Positions 49,494 through 62,884 of a stretch of DNA of 64,000 nucleotides are shown in pieces. This stretch comes from Neodontobutis hainanensis (lineage: Eukaryota > Chordata > Actinopteri > Gobiiformes > Odontobutidae). The notes below the pieces were generated by a model, which worked only from the letters and a program-made list of their open reading frames with translations, was not told the DNA's origin and did no database searches. Where the stretch lies: positions 105,001 to 169,000 of the forward strand of contig JALDNG010000106.1 of assembly GCA_024349245.1 (NCBI GenBank), in the 5' to 3' direction. Made by a program: the position numbers and the translations under genes. How positions within the stretch are numbered: the stretch's first letter is position 1; each line of letters begins with the position of its first letter.

Positions 49494-50067
49494 ATACAAC
49501 TGTACTGCTCGGCTTCGTCATTTATTTCAGTTGACAATAACAAGTTTCGACATCATGCTAAAACTGAAAACCCTAGATGGCAACTCTTATGAAAATGTGT
49601 TTATTTGTTTTTTTTAATCAACCCATATATTGTTAACACTAGACAGAATAACTAATGGTATATATTTATTATAACAATTAATTTTATGTTGATATGGTTA
49701 TATTAATAACAAAACTATTCCGCAGGTTTAAAGTAAATAACACTAATTAAAACGTATTATTTCGGTCAGCTAATATGATACCTGACAAGAGTTTATATAG
49801 GGGTGTTAAACAACGGACAATATCAGTCCTTACAAGCTACATGATGTACTAATACCGAGGTGACTACTTAAGTTACGTATTTGCATCTTGCAAACATTGG
49901 CAGTAAAACAATTGTTTGACCTTATTGGGCACTACACTGTAACTACATCTAACCAAACTCATTCGTTAACTAACCAAATGCTAGTAGCCTGAAAACGGTG
50001 GCTAACGTAGCACTTGTGGGCCGATTAATAAAAGACATGACGTTTTGTTTAGCTAATACTGTCTTAC
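49494..50067. other. znf148 intron 1
   Basis: Non-coding intron between the 5' UTR exon and the first coding exon. Confidence 0.6.
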
Positions 50068-50250
50068 CTCTTTGGTAATGTGATAGTTCAGTATCTGTCA
50101 CGGTTTAAGCGCCCACCATCAGCCTTGTTTGTAAACAATGCTCTCAGTGTTCCATAGGTTAAGTGAGTTAAGTCCTGTGCTAAAAAGCTAGCTTCGTCTG
50201 TCAAAGCAACAACAACCTAGTACCGCTGAGAAAACACCGGAAGAGACGTT
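50068..50250 (-). other. Probable non-coding first exon and promoter of znf148
   Basis: Minus-strand ATTACCAAAGAG|gtaagac is a strong donor, upstream of the exon 2 acceptor. The 5' edge is estimated from the fall in CpG content. Confidence 0.5.
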
Positions 50251-51600
50251 AAAGGGCCTTCAGCGTAAAGCGTTTTCATTTTATATATACAAAGAAAAAA
50301 TACTCTATCGGATTAACCTTAGGTTTGACGAAACTAATTAAACTATAACCTACGCCAAATCCAGCCCCTGTTGTGACAATATGTTAGAAGATACTGAGTT
50401 TGTTTAAATAATGTGTTATTACAAAAGGTACCACCGGAAGTAATTTCCCTTAGCATCAACCTTGACACTTGACGGCCTGTGAGCAGCTACATTAGCGGCC
50501 GATATCAGATAACATGTCCCAAATTCTTTTTTCAAAATACATCGAGACACGGAACTGACACACAACAAACAAATGCTCACAGTAAAACACAAAACCTTTG
50601 GAACCTATATGAACAAACTTGTCAGGAGGGCGTATGTGCTAATGCTAGCGCTTCTATCTTTCTCATCCACTAGCTACACTTCACAAGCCAAAATGCTAGT
50701 GCAGGTAACCTACGCTAAAAAGCGAGCGCGCTAATTACGCACCACAAACAAAAGCATACATTTTAGTCGAACAGTTGGCACAAGGCTGGAGCATTGTCTC
50801 TTACCTGCTGTGCGTCTCAAGCCCGTTTAGTTGCCATGATTGTTATGCAAGACTACAATGTAATGGTGATGTACAGAATAATCAACGTGCCATCACAATT
50901 GGGAGCAAAGATGTGTATTTGTCTCCATCTAGCGGTGGCTTTAGGTATTGGCATAAAGACGAAACTTGTCCCAGTTGTTCCCACAAGTTTGACCCAGGCG
51001 GGCTACTTATTGTGTAAAAGATAACAAATCTAAACAATTCAAAATATAGGGTACTAGCCTACTTTAGACACTCAGCTCTGACAAGAAAAGTATTTGTATT
51101 AATTATTTCTGATAAGCGTTAGCCTATATTTGTTAGGCCTTGGAAAATTATGGAAAACATCTAAGCTCTTAACATTTAAAACAAATGCCTTGTTTATATA
51201 AAAACAAAAGATCAAGATAATAACTCAAAACGTGCAATGAGCAATTAGGTTAGGCTATATAGGCTACTAGTACCTTGAGTAGGATACAGTGAATGGTCAT
51301 GGACCTGTAACCTATAAATTTGATCAGGTTAAGCAGGTCCTGCCTTCTTACTGGGACCAATGTACACGCTATTTTGTCTCCTACAGACTGTTGTCTATTG
51401 GTTTGTATAATTAAGAATTAAAAAAATTAAGAAATGTATTTAATTATATCCTAATTGGATAGAGTTGAAAAGACCGCTGAAATATGAAAGATGCATCAAG
51501 TGGGAATGATTAAGCTCTCTTAAACATGTAGCCTAAATATAAGTCCCTCACCTAACAATTGACAGTGTGCTGAGGTCGTGATAAGACGATAGTTATATAG
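50251..51600. other. Intergenic, between divergent genes
   Basis: Separates minus-strand znf148 from the plus-strand unit at 52 kb. Small frames here (50775-51017 and others) show no domain and are probably chance. Confidence 0.5.
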
Positions 51601-52106
51601 ACACACACGCCACACACAGCTCCGCCGTGAAGAATACTAATCAACCTGTTTGCAGCAAGTGCAGCAGCGCAGCGCGCAACTTAGGACTTGTCCGTTCCGT
51701 GATTATATGCGTGTCTAGAAACGTCATCCCTCATATCACCTGCTGAATGTCATCGACTGCACACAGCGGGACACTGTTTAAGAGGACATCTGCTGCCTGT
51801 GTCTGTACCGATGTGTGACTGGCATCCTAACAGAGTGGACGTGGGGACACACCGTGCCGCCTCTAACAAGGGAAGCCCCCGCTCCCTTGGCGCGCCAGCA
51901 GCAGGATCGTCCGTGTAGCTGGGGAGTCCGTGTGCGTGTGCGTCAGGCTCTAAATGTGTGTGTCCGCGCGCGTTAAAGCCTCGGGCTCAGTCCTCAACAG
52001 TTGCCAGCGGAGCGAGGGAGAGGAGCGAAGAAGAGGGATAGAGACAGCGGACTGAGGACGGACGGACGCGGAGCCCCAAGCCGCTCTGCCCGGCTCTGCT
52101 CCTGAC
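51601..52106 (+). promoter_or_regulatory. CpG-rich promoter and 5' UTR of the microprotein gene
   Basis: Sharply GC- and CpG-richer than the surroundings (cgcgcgcg near 51965, several GAGCG/GGACGG units at 52010-52070) and ends at the microprotein ATG. The start site cannot be fixed by eye and no TATA box is clear. Confidence 0.5.
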
Positions 52107-52235
52107 ATGCAGTCGTTCATCTCTCCGGTGACCAAGGCCATCCTCGTAGCGCTCTTCATCTTCGCCATCCTCCTTATCCTCTATGTGATCCTGTGGTACA
52201 TTTGCAGAGACGTGGACTGCGACCACGGCATCTAA
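52107..52235 (+). CDS. 42-residue single-pass membrane microprotein, family not recognised
   Basis: The ATG at 52107 opens a 42-codon frame ending TAA at 52233-52235. The N-terminal nine residues (MQSFISPVT) are followed by a Lys and one long hydrophobic segment (AILVALFIFAILLILYVILW, residues 11-30), then a short polar tail YICRDVDCDHGI with three cysteines or acidic groups. The frame lies in a GC-rich first exon that ends at 52300 with ACCCG|gtaagt, so the stop codon is upstream of a 3' UTR intron. The TM-plus-short-tail form resembles small integral membrane proteins, but I could not match any named family. A chance frame is less likely, because hydrophobicity, start position and exon context agree, yet no homologue was tested. 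Confidence 0.55.
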   Translation: MQSFISPVTKAILVALFIFAILLILYVILWYICRDVDCDHGI

Positions 52236-52300
52236 GGATTCACTTTTTCAGGGGAATAGTTTAACGCAATGGGGCGCGTAGTGGTGCCCAGGGTCACCCG
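52236..52300 (+). other. Remainder of the microprotein's first exon
   Basis: Exon sequence from the stop codon to the splice donor gtaagt at 52301. The downstream 3' UTR exon or exons were not identified. Confidence 0.45.
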
Positions 52301-53906
52301 GTAAGTGTGCTTTGCTCCTTCAGCTTTTCCCTGTGCGTTTCTGCATTGTGGTTCAATGTGTGTGTACACACGCGCACTACTCCTGTGCGTAATGTGAAAT
52401 GCGCTCTGGTCCGGCGTGCGTCTCCACCGGCACCACTCCACCATTTCTTAAACCACCAGAAGCTTAGACACTTTTATACTTAACCAGATTTCAGCGCGCA
52501 TTGAGGTTATGTTTGTCACACGCGGGAACACTCAGAGGTCACGCGAAGGATATGAAACTAACCGAAGCGTGGTGTGTGTGGGCTCAGGCGAGTAGGAGCT
52601 CCGCTTGTGACATTGCGGTAAACGGCGTGGGTGTCCCTTAAGGTCAAGAACAACAGTGTTTACTTTAGATTGCCACTTTCTCCGTTCTCTCTGTTCTTTC
52701 TTCTTTTGCGTTCATCCGCAGCATTAGTTCACGTTCAGTTCCTCTCTGTCTCTGAGGATGCTCCAACATCCAAGCAGATAACGGGATTATCTCTATTGGC
52801 TCCCGTGCATCTTGATCCTCATCTGTCTTGTGCCGTGTTTTGGAGTCTTATCATAAATACCACGCTAATGCTTTTACACAGAGAGCATTTGTATTTCCTT
52901 TAATATATAGCTTTTTACCTGCATTTTTCTACATTTTACACGTCCAGCTCCTATTAGACACACTTCTTAAGAATATCCTCAATTTGGCAAGCACGTTGGT
53001 CCACACTGCCTTTTTACAGCCATAAAGATAATCTGATCAGACTTTTTCATTAGCATTTTATTTTCATTTTTACCTCCAGTCATCACCAAGCACAGAAACT
53101 GTCCTGATTCTCAAATTAGATGTGAAGGAAGGACATACCAAGGACACTTAAAGGGTTTAGAACAGTTAAGCAAGGCTGTGTTGAAGGGAAGCTAATTATT
53201 TGCAATTATGTGCATTCTACATTCATGGCCTTGAGGCAAAAGGATGACTGGACTATCTACACCACTCACCGCAGGCGTTGCAGTTTTATGATTGTCTTTA
53301 GAAAATACCCATGGATTTTAATTGCTTCAGATTTTGCCTAAATCCACAAAGAAAGTACCAGTTGAAGTTTTCACATTTTAAACCTTCTTGCTTAGAGATG
53401 TGATCTTCACACACTCTGGTAAAAATCGATAAGCAGGCTAAATGCTGGCTTCAGCCACAAGGAAGAAACACTGCATCTTTCTAAACTGTTGCATATAGTC
53501 TCATGCAGAGAGAAAAAAAAGAGCTTGTCTAGTGGGATGACAGATGCCCTCTTTGACCGGACTACAAAATGATTCCTGTCAGCATGAGGAGATATGGATG
53601 TCCCTCAGTGTCACTGGCATTCTTTTCCTCCACATTTTCTTAGTGAGTAATGATAAAGTGATAGAAGTGAAACGGGTTGATTTGTATCAAACTGATGTAG
53701 CTGTTTTTAAAAGGCATCCTAGAACATCTTTGGTGTATTTAGCCCCAAAAGGCAGAGAGGAAAAAAGCAGTGTTTGTCAAAAAGAAAGGCAGTATATGCA
53801 CGTTTGTGTGTATGTGCAGTGTGGGAGAGGGTTAAACACTGACATGCTCCAGAATGACATATAAAAGTGGAGCAGGGAAAGCTCAGTGGGACTCAGAATG
53901 TGAGAC

Positions 53907-54076
<170 letters not shown>

Positions 54077-55001
54077 ATCACTCAACATTATTCAAATTGT
54101 TTTAAGTTCCTCAATGCACATTACAATTCACCATTTCATTTTACCAATCCAGGATGAATATTTATTGTTGTTTGAATTGCAGAAAATTGCCATAAGTTGC
54201 TGTTAAATGCCATTTACCAAATTACTTTATGTTGAGCTAGAAACTTCTTGAACATTAATTCGCCATAAAATTTTAAACAACAAAGAACATAAATTATTGA
54301 GGTTCAAAATCTGCAGAGGAGTGGTTTGTTAAGCTTTACTGACATCAGACAGCGTGCGTGGCACAGAGGAGTGTATCTGACATTCGTACTGAAATGTAAC
54401 CCAAAATGGGGAACATGTAGAGAGTAGACTAGACCCCCCCATGTTCAATAGGTTTACCATTGTAAATATCAAATATCAGTGACGTTTCACTGCCACGCAC
54501 TATAAACATGACTAGAAAGGTCAAGATTTTCTATTTGAACGTCTGAGATGTGGCAATTCAGGTCAAAGAACAGAATCTGCAGCAACAACTGATGTGGAAT
54601 AAGCAGTTTAATAAAGCTGTTGTTTGGTATTCATATGAATTATTCATACCTTTTTCCTTTTTGATATCAGTCCGTTCAATGTGAAACAGCTGTGGATGCC
54701 TTACAGTTGTTTAATGTTTCTACAACTCATGCACACAGCTATCTATTCTGGTTTGATCACATCTGCTTCATAAATGCCTTTATCAAATTACAGTAATTAT
54801 GAATGACCTGACATTAAGCTCAAAAAGAAAAAAACAAAAGCTGTGATGCAGCCTATTTCAATTTTACACTAAACCCAGTATTTAGTTTTAGCATTCCCAA
54901 AGTCTGGCTCAGGGTTTTATGGGTGCTGCATGTATTTGTTCTAATAAACGATACTTCCTGTGTTATTACTTTAATTGTTTACAATACCATCCACACACAG
55001 C

Positions 55002-55039
55002 GGATCATACAGTGAGATATTAGACTCACTGTATGATCC
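55002..55039. repeat. Perfect 15-bp inverted repeat (hairpin)
   Basis: GGATCATACAGTGAG at 55002-55016 and its exact complement CTCACTGTATGATCC at 55025-55039 around an 8-nt loop (ATATTAGA). A 'cacacac' run lies on each side. Not obviously a microRNA or terminator: the stem is short for a pre-miRNA. Confidence 0.9.
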
Positions 55040-56220
55040 CCACACACACACACACACACACTATAGTGTTTAAAGGCTTACTTAACTTGTCATGTCCCGT
55101 GTAAATACCAGCGTGTGTGGTAATATACATACACGAAACACACACTGCTGCAAAATTAAAACATTTCCTCTCCTTTAATCTGTGTTTTACATCTTCCAAC
55201 CTAATTTTGGCATAAATCACCCAAAACAAAAGCCATGGACAATTTCTGACTGGATGACCTCCCGTCCTCACAGAGACATTGTAAACCTCTAATTGGCTCT
55301 TAGAGTGATGGAGCAGAGACACACCTCAAAGCCATAAAAATAGATTGTGAGTGACTCAGCCGTTATGTAAAGTCTATCTCTGATCGGGCCGCCTGGGGCA
55401 CTTTATGTCAGTTTAGCTTGATGGCCTAGGAAGTGAGGTGAGACATGTCCACTGTGCCCAGGCTTCAATAGTCAAAAATAGCCCCACGCAAACATGCATT
55501 GTCAAGAAAACACTACGCTCTCTTCCTCTTCTAAGTATTCATTCTCCAGTGTGTTCCTCCCGATGGACGTAGACATGATACAGTCGACATAATGGACTCC
55601 CCGCAGCCCAAACTGTGCAAATTATTAGCATTTCACCAGAGACCGTGAGGGAAACTCCACTTTAGACAAGAAACACATCCGCCTTCCCTCTGGCCAGGTG
55701 GAAAGTTCAATCCATAGTGGTGAATAACATGAGCAAACCAAGATCTGCAACTAGACAGATACCATTCGTTTTCTGTTGTCCCGTTTAAACAGCGGATTGA
55801 GCCCAGCATCATACAACAGATGTGATGTACTGTGTTTGATCATATATTTATCATCCTCACTGATTTCCTGTGGGAAGACTTTATTCTTCATAATGAGGCA
55901 TTTTAATCATCTCCCACACAAAGAGCCTATTTTTTCTAGTGCTGGCCATTGTTACATTACAGACTCTTATTATGCCATGCTGATATTAATTGCTCCTTAA
56001 TTTGGTTTCATATGAGGAGGATTTTAAAATCAAATAATTTCAGCTCAGTTTTACTAATTTAACCCGTTTCAGCTGTATACAACCGTAGGACGATATGGAT
56101 AACATGTATCCGTATAATGAAACAGCATGTACCAGGTTAAGGCTATGTTAGATTTTCTGCATGTTTATTACCAGGACAGCCACTTGAGTGAACAGGACTG
56201 TGAAAATCATAACTTTTCTT

Positions 56221-56360
56221 TAGAGCTTTTTTGTACCCAGGGCCCCCAAAGCACTATATTTGATGCTTCCATTGACCCCATTCACACACATTCACACTTG
56301 GGGCAGACTGAGAGGGGGCTGCCATACACAAGGCTCTCACAGCCCTCTCCGACCACCACT
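56221..56360 (+). repeat. Rearranged member of the dispersed repeat (copy 3)
   Basis: 'cccattcacacacattcaca' and 'ggggcagactga' are the same building blocks as in 18100-18248, here with additional 'gggggctgccatacacaagg'. Diverged, so the family link is less certain than for copies 1 and 2. Confidence 0.5.
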
Positions 56361-59300
56361 TCTATAAATGTGTGTTATTCACACATTTATACAAGGTGTA
56401 TTCAAGGTGGGTTAAGTGCCCAAAGACACAACGACAGTACAGTTATTTATTTTCTTATTTATTCTTTATTTGACCAGGTAGGTCAATTAAGAACCTTGGC
56501 ACCTGAGGTGAGGTGCAATTGTACACGTCTTTAGTGGTAGGGAAAACTGGGTACCACACTGCCACCCTGCCACCCAATGAACTGTGGAGAGCGGGAATTG
56601 AACCACAAACCTTCCAGTTATAGTAGATTGTGGTTCTTGGGTTATGTTACTTGTTACATTTTCTGACACTTTGATAAAACTTATATTGTCTATTATTACA
56701 TGCTGCTACATACAATCACAAGAAGCACCTCATTCAGTAGAGTAAGATCTGATTTCTGTGACCCAGCTGTTTGCACCCAAAAAATGTGTATGTGTGTTTG
56801 ATAAAACTTTAGCTCAATCCAAGTTGCTGGGTTAAACAAAGGTGGTGCAGGTGAAAAGCTGGAGGAAAAAGAACAGGATGCATATATACACTCTCCAGCT
56901 CAGTGGCTCTGCGAGTTAACAAAGCCCTGGAGAAAGAGCCGGAGATGAGAGAGTACTCTAAGTCCTGTGTCCCAAATGAAAAAGCACACATTTAATTTCA
57001 CTTAGAGGCAGTTAAATTAAAGCTGTTAAGTAAGTTGTACAAAGTTAATGGGAGACCTAATTGTTGTGAGGGAACATCCACCTCACTGCTTCACATCTTG
57101 AACATGTCCTGAACAACCACAACATGGGCTTCATGAACTAATACAGATTGTCTTTACAATTTGATGCTGAGCATACAAACAGCTTTACACAAATGTTATT
57201 TACAGGCTCACAGTGAAACCGAAGAGCAGGCAGATTAAAACAGATAAATGCTGCAATTATTTTATTTATTTTTTTATCGGATTGTTCTGTAACAGGGTGT
57301 TCCCATAGCTCTCCTGTCTTATCAGATTAACTTTTCCTTTAATTTTGTTTGACGTTTACATTGAGATTTTGTCTAATGTTTGTTTTTCTATAAGCACATT
57401 CCCCATTGTTTCCATGAACATAGGTGCAGAGCTGTTTACCACTGAAATTAAATGTTTCTGTAGTAATCTGAGAGAAATACCGCTTGGTTTGTATGGATGT
57501 GTTGAGTGAACACAGTTTCAATTATTTTATAATTAGCCATTGACTCCTCTCCCTTTTGGAATGGAAGACTTGTGGCAGCTAGAGCTAAGGCGACTCAACA
57601 ATGACCAGAGTTGTCCACGGTGTTCAGACCACTGCCTTCACTCTCTCCCAGTGCAAACTCGGGCTTTCACAGAGAGGGGATCTCTCTCAATTGTCTCATA
57701 AGGGTTCTGCGATTTTTCTAAAGTTTTTAGGCCACGAGTTTTAGGTGTGTGTTAAGTTCATTTATATGCTGCAAGATTACAAATCACAACCATGCCTTAA
57801 ATGACACAGTGTATACAGTGTAACGTGAAACTGGATATACATACTTTACGTTTAAATTCATCTAGGGCTAATAATAAATATGTACTTAGTTATAGCAGCA
57901 ATATTTTTTTAGAAATTTGTTATTGTTCACATGGTTTTGTTGTCCATATGCTGTACCCATGTGTCCTTAAGACAAACTGTATCTGCCCAAAGTTCCTTCT
58001 TTAACTATATATTCTTTCAGAAGAAGTAAACATCTGAGAAACCTCTTTGAGTCTAATACCAGCAACTGGTCCTGAATAGAAAAAGTATCTAAAAACTAAG
58101 GTTTTTGTTTGTGAGCTGGTACTTTTTTGAGCCCAAAATGTCCATGACACTCCTAAGATGTCACTTTTTCACAATAGTGCACTTCATCTGTTGTTGTTGT
58201 GTACATTTTTGTGTAAACAAAAGACAAGTTATACGTAACTCTCTCAAATTAGGACTATTTCATCCCAAACATCCTAATAACAATTGGGAATAAATCAATG
58301 ATAAACAAGAAATCCAGACTATTTTTTAACAGGTGCTACGCACACATACTTACACAGATCCTGCAGACTGTTGTCAGGATGGATTTGTGAAAGAAACCCA
58401 GTTGTGCTTTGCAGCTAGTGCCTGTCATATTAGAGTAGGTGATTGTTGGCTGGATTTGTTTTGATGTCGTTCACATGTTGCTGTCACACACTTGCGGGTC
58501 TCGTCCTGTTCATGGCACATCGATGTGTGTTTGCATATGTCCTCATTTATATATGAGTATACAGGGCTGTCTGATGTCCCATCATCCCAAATAATCATCC
58601 CACAGTCATGCGTGAGATGCGATTTCCTTTAAACAATAGCAGGCCAGCTCGCTTCAATGACCCCCAACCTCTCAGACTGCAGCTGAACACACGTCCTGTT
58701 TTTGTCAAAAGCTCAAATTAACCTTAACATATACAAACACACAAATAAATAGACACTAGGAATGTACAGTACGGCTTGTCTCTGTCAGTACTGCAGTACT
58801 TAAAAGGAGTCAATGCTCTTTTGGACCTGGACTATCACAACTCCAGAAAAGACAGTGATATTAAATGCACGGCCAGTCCTTTACACAAACGGTTGCAGTT
58901 TAGTTCCAATGAGGCAGCATGGGCCTATATTAAGTGTCAGTGGCAATGCAATCAGCTCTTACTCTCCTTGTTATACTCGACTCATCACAGCAGTAGGCTG
59001 CTATTTAGAATTTGTAATGTCTTTTTTGGGAATAGTCATGTTCTGGTTTTGCCCACATCTTTTGGGCTGGTGTGTGGTCTGTGTTTGATTCCCAGAGTCT
59101 ATCTGTCAATCAAACAGCAGCTTGCTCTATTGACTTTTTAGGTGTGATCAGATTATGACATTTTATGTGTAATGTAAGATCAATAAATAGGTGAACATAT
59201 GTACTTCACATACTGTATGTCTCTATACATTTTTGATGTTATAAATCTAGTATACACGACCTGCTTCATCTAAACAATATAGCAATTTTACAGAAGCAGA

Positions 59301-62189
59301 TGAGGATTTGCTGATTATCCTTTATCACTTTTCACTTTCACACCCGCCTCGCCGCTTGAATTGATTTACTGATGGCCATTAGCATTTTAACATTGTTGGA
59401 GGTGACTGCCAGTGTCCTTTTCCAGGAGACAGAAATAAACATTCATCCAACATGAAAGGGCTGAATGACAAATTGCTGTTTTAATCAATCCCTGGCAGCA
59501 TCGCAATCATCCGTACACACTTTAACATCACAAGATTACATCTCTCTGAGCTCTTGTTGGTAGGCGTCTCAGCTAAAACATGGATAAATTATATTTTTTT
59601 TGTAACAAGCGAGTATTTTAAGCATGGATTTACTTTTCACAATCACTGCAGTTTCTCTGAATGTGATTGTGAAGTGGTTGTATGGTTCTACATGTATGTA
59701 TTTGAGATATATCCATATTCATAAATGTACATTTCCTGACGTATTTATGCATGTGCGTGGTACTTTATAAATATTAAGGATGTATAGTGTCACGGCTGTA
59801 TTTAATCTTGAAGTCGAAGTTGAAGTCCTCAACCCTTTAGGTCACAGTGAGTAGATGCAATGTGAACAAGTATTTTTTAAACTTGTAGCCCAACTTAGGT
59901 ATTATACCTGGCGTTACGTTGCTCCTGTGTGAAAATGTATTGTGTATTTGTGGCATATTGCATGGACTAACAGTAAAGCCTTATGCCTATAGTGACCAAA
60001 GGGCTTAACTGTATTTCTCTTGAGTAAGTCTCTAATGGTGTTTGAATAATGATCCTTTAATTAGGTGTACAAGGATTAGACAAACAAATGATTTATTTGT
60101 AAAAGTAAGTTGTTATTAAAACACAGATTTCTGCAGCCAACTAATCAGCTGTCTTTAGGGGCCTTCATTCAGGCTTGGAGCCCATTGGCAATTATCTGCT
60201 CAACTGCCTTTAACAGTCTTCATATGGATGGAGCTTTATTTTCATTTTCATTCATTTATGGTGGCTAGATACATATATATTAGAAGGGACAGTAAAATCA
60301 GATTTTTAAGTGTACAACTTGTACAAGAATTCAGGCTGACAAAGACTGGACCAATTAAAGAGAGTCTTGGAGAATAGGCTGGAGAGAGGAGCTGCCATGT
60401 CAAACACGTTCAATCCCACAGTACATCTCCTAAATTATGGATTACACTTGTGTCAGTCCTGTTTGCTCCTATGATGTGTCCTCACTGGCAGCAGCTAACA
60501 AGAAATTGAGCTGAACGGGGCAATATGCTGGCTTTACGGAGAAGGCTCACACAGCACCGGTAGCAGCCAGCAACGTTGGGTCCCCCCCGTCACACACTAA
60601 ACCCACCTTTACTGTGACTGAAGTGATGGGTGGCATGGGAAATGCAAGGTCAACTATTCTCTGAGTCTTCAGCACAATTAGTCAGCAAGGCAATGCTGTG
60701 GAAAACCTTTATTCAGATGAGATTTCAGGGTGAATAGGCCTTGGAATAACATTGTTGACTGTTGTGTAGTAGGCAAAAGGTTTTTGGCAGGAGAAAGGTC
60801 TTGGAAATTTCACACTGGAACAACTTCCCCCCTAACCACAAGTTTGAAACAATAAGCAGACAAAAATCTACTAAATATTTTGCAACAAATTAGCACAAAT
60901 TACATTAAATTTATCAAGTACAACTTAAAACATTATTATGTTGATCACAGTCCTGTTGTTCTCAATGAATCTGGACTTTGAAAGCTACACTCATGTTAAT
61001 ACCTGCTGGAGTAGAAGGAGAAGGATACACTAATACAAAATACTGAGATGTGTTAAAGGAGGTGACAGCATCTACCAGAGAAGAACAGGAACCAGCATGT
61101 GTTAATGATAAGGCTATGATGGAAACACAGCAAGGCCTTGGCACTCATTAGAAAACATGTCAAAAGACTGTGTGAAACCTGCAGCAGCAAGAGGTACATT
61201 GTGTGCTCATGGAGTGTCAGCTACAGAGCTATAATAGAGACAATAGAGGTAATTTTCAGCAAATGTACACATTTATAATTTACAATTAAATCCAGATGCA
61301 TCAGAAGCATGCTTTAGGGGGATGTTAGTAACGAAAATGACACACAAAAAGCTATCTTTGTGAGGCGTTGTCATGATGATTTGGCTTTTTGTAATGTGGG
61401 TTCCAGGAATAATAAGGCGTGTGTGACATTGATATGCAATACCAGAGCCAACCAGTAAGAGGCAGCAGTACAGCCGTGGGCTTACAGTCTGCCGAAGAAA
61501 CCCAAGAAGAAGCAGCTGTATACTAGCATTGGAGACTTGAGTTGAGTGGTAGGTGTAATATGCATAAACGGTAGATAGTAGTAGGTTGGTAGTAGGTTGT
61601 CTTTGACAGTGAACACAGTCTTATTTGTATGATAACCAATCTTAAAGCAGGAAACTCCGTAACTAGAACTGCCAATGCTTTGGACATTATTCATTCAGGC
61701 TGTGTAGCTAAGTCATTATGATGTTAACTTTTCTTCGGTGTGGTCTTTTACCTGCCATCAAGCTTTACTTGCTGGGCTTAAAGGTCTTGCTTGTTCAGCT
61801 TTTCAGCAAAACCTTCAGGCTGCCAGGTCAGTAGGCTTCAGATTTGCTAAGCTAATCTAGATAAACATATCAAGTTATGTTTCATCATTCATGTATACTA
61901 ATTAACCTGTTAAAGCATCATTTTGTTCTTCTAGTGTAATTTCCTTCCATTATTATTAATTGTATTATATTGTTCCTTTTAAGCACCTTTATTACCTACT
62001 ATTGCCATTCAGATCAATAGATTAACCATTTTGGGGCAGATAAAATTCAGCAAAATTTCTACTCCTAGGTCTTGGGTTTGGCATGTATAGTCCATGTTTC
62101 AATTAAACACAACCAAACTAATTTATTAAAACAGTGGCCTTATCAAATGACATGCTCCCTATCTGTGTGTCCTCTTCTGCCTCTCCCAG
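56361..62189. other. Intergenic or dhrsx intron DNA
   Basis: No coding exon recognised. Repeat pieces at 56457-56640 include the 'tttatttgaccagg' module and a segment with 'gcgggaattgaaccacaa'. The 59320-59520 patch is less AT-rich and could be conserved non-coding DNA. Confidence 0.5.
56457..56640. repeat. Composite dispersed-repeat fragment
   Basis: Begins with 'tttatttgaccaggtaggt', related to 6519-6575, and ends with 'gtggagagcgggaattgaac', which looks like the reverse of the tRNA-like block often found in short fish repeats. Assignment by eye only. Confidence 0.4.
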
Positions 62190-62297
62190 TGATGCCCAGA
62201 CAAGATGGCAAGGTTGCCATAGTGACGGGTGGAGGCAGGGGAATTGGCTTTGAGGTAGCCCTCCAATTGGCAAGACTGGGGACTCATGTTATTATTG
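62190..62297 (+). CDS. dhrsx: Short-chain dehydrogenase exon, DHRSX-like (partial gene)
   Basis: One 108-bp exon with a clear acceptor (tctgcctctcccag|TG) and donor (ATTATTG|gtacag). It encodes DGKVAIVTGGGRGIGFEVAL, the N-terminal Rossmann segment of a short-chain dehydrogenase with the TGxxxGxG cofactor motif, then LARLGTHVII. Human DHRSX has DRVAIVTGGTDGIG...YLARLGMHVIIAG at the same place, which supports DHRSX (reported to act in dolichol synthesis). Other short-chain dehydrogenases are possible, since only this exon is visible. It starts in phase 2, so a coding exon upstream is expected, but none was found. The internal ATG at 62192 could be an alternative start. Downstream exons must lie beyond 64000. 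Confidence 0.7.
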
Positions 62298-62566
62298 GTA
62301 CAGTATCAAACACAACATCACTCACCCGTAAACATAAAAGATAACATGAACAAGAGTCAAACCTGTTGAACACTACGGATCACTTTACGGTACTTCTGTT
62401 TGGCCTCTTATCTTTAACAGCAAAAGGACTAGTAATTATTTTTCATAAAGTAACAGTTTGTTATTCACCAAATCTGGGGGAAGTTCTATTCTAAACCGGA
62501 TTTTCAATGTTGTATTTGAAAATTCGGTTGTGAAACCATGATACTTTGAAAAGACTGCTAAGACAG

Positions 62567-62720
62567 GGGTGCAGTGGTCAAGAGTTTGACTCCCAGGTCG
62601 GGAGTTTGCATGTTCGCCGCGTGCTCGGGTGGGTTTCCTTCAGGTACTCCAGTTTCCCCCACCAACATCAAAACATTCCCCCATGGGGAAAATAAAGCAA
62701 TAATAATATAAAAATAAATA
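62567..62720 (+). repeat. Teleost-type dispersed repeat ('gtttgcatgttc...gggtttcctt...gtttcccccac')
   Basis: Contains 'gcagtggtcaagagtttgac', 'gggagtttgcatgttc', 'gggtgggtttccttcaggta' and 'ctccagtttcccccaccaac', a module seen repeatedly in fish genomes. The left part resembles a tRNA-derived head. Recognised from memory of fish repeats, not from a search. Confidence 0.6.
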
Positions 62721-62884
62721 AATAATACAATTGCATTCCTACACCTAAAAATAAGGTTTTTGAATTCAGCAGGTATTTGTTCTGTCTTTGTGCAGCATAG
62801 AAGAGTTATTATTGTAATGCAGTCAAATAAAAGTAGTGGCACTGCTCTGACCAGTGGAAGTGTAGGTTTTTTATGGCCCTGTTG

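Noticed and set aside
50775..51017. 80-residue frame with several cysteines
   Set aside because: No finger or EGF spacing, no exon boundaries or conserved motif; probably chance.
55002..55039. Hairpin as a microRNA precursor
   Set aside because: The 15-bp stem is too short for a pre-miRNA and there is no extended pairing outside it.
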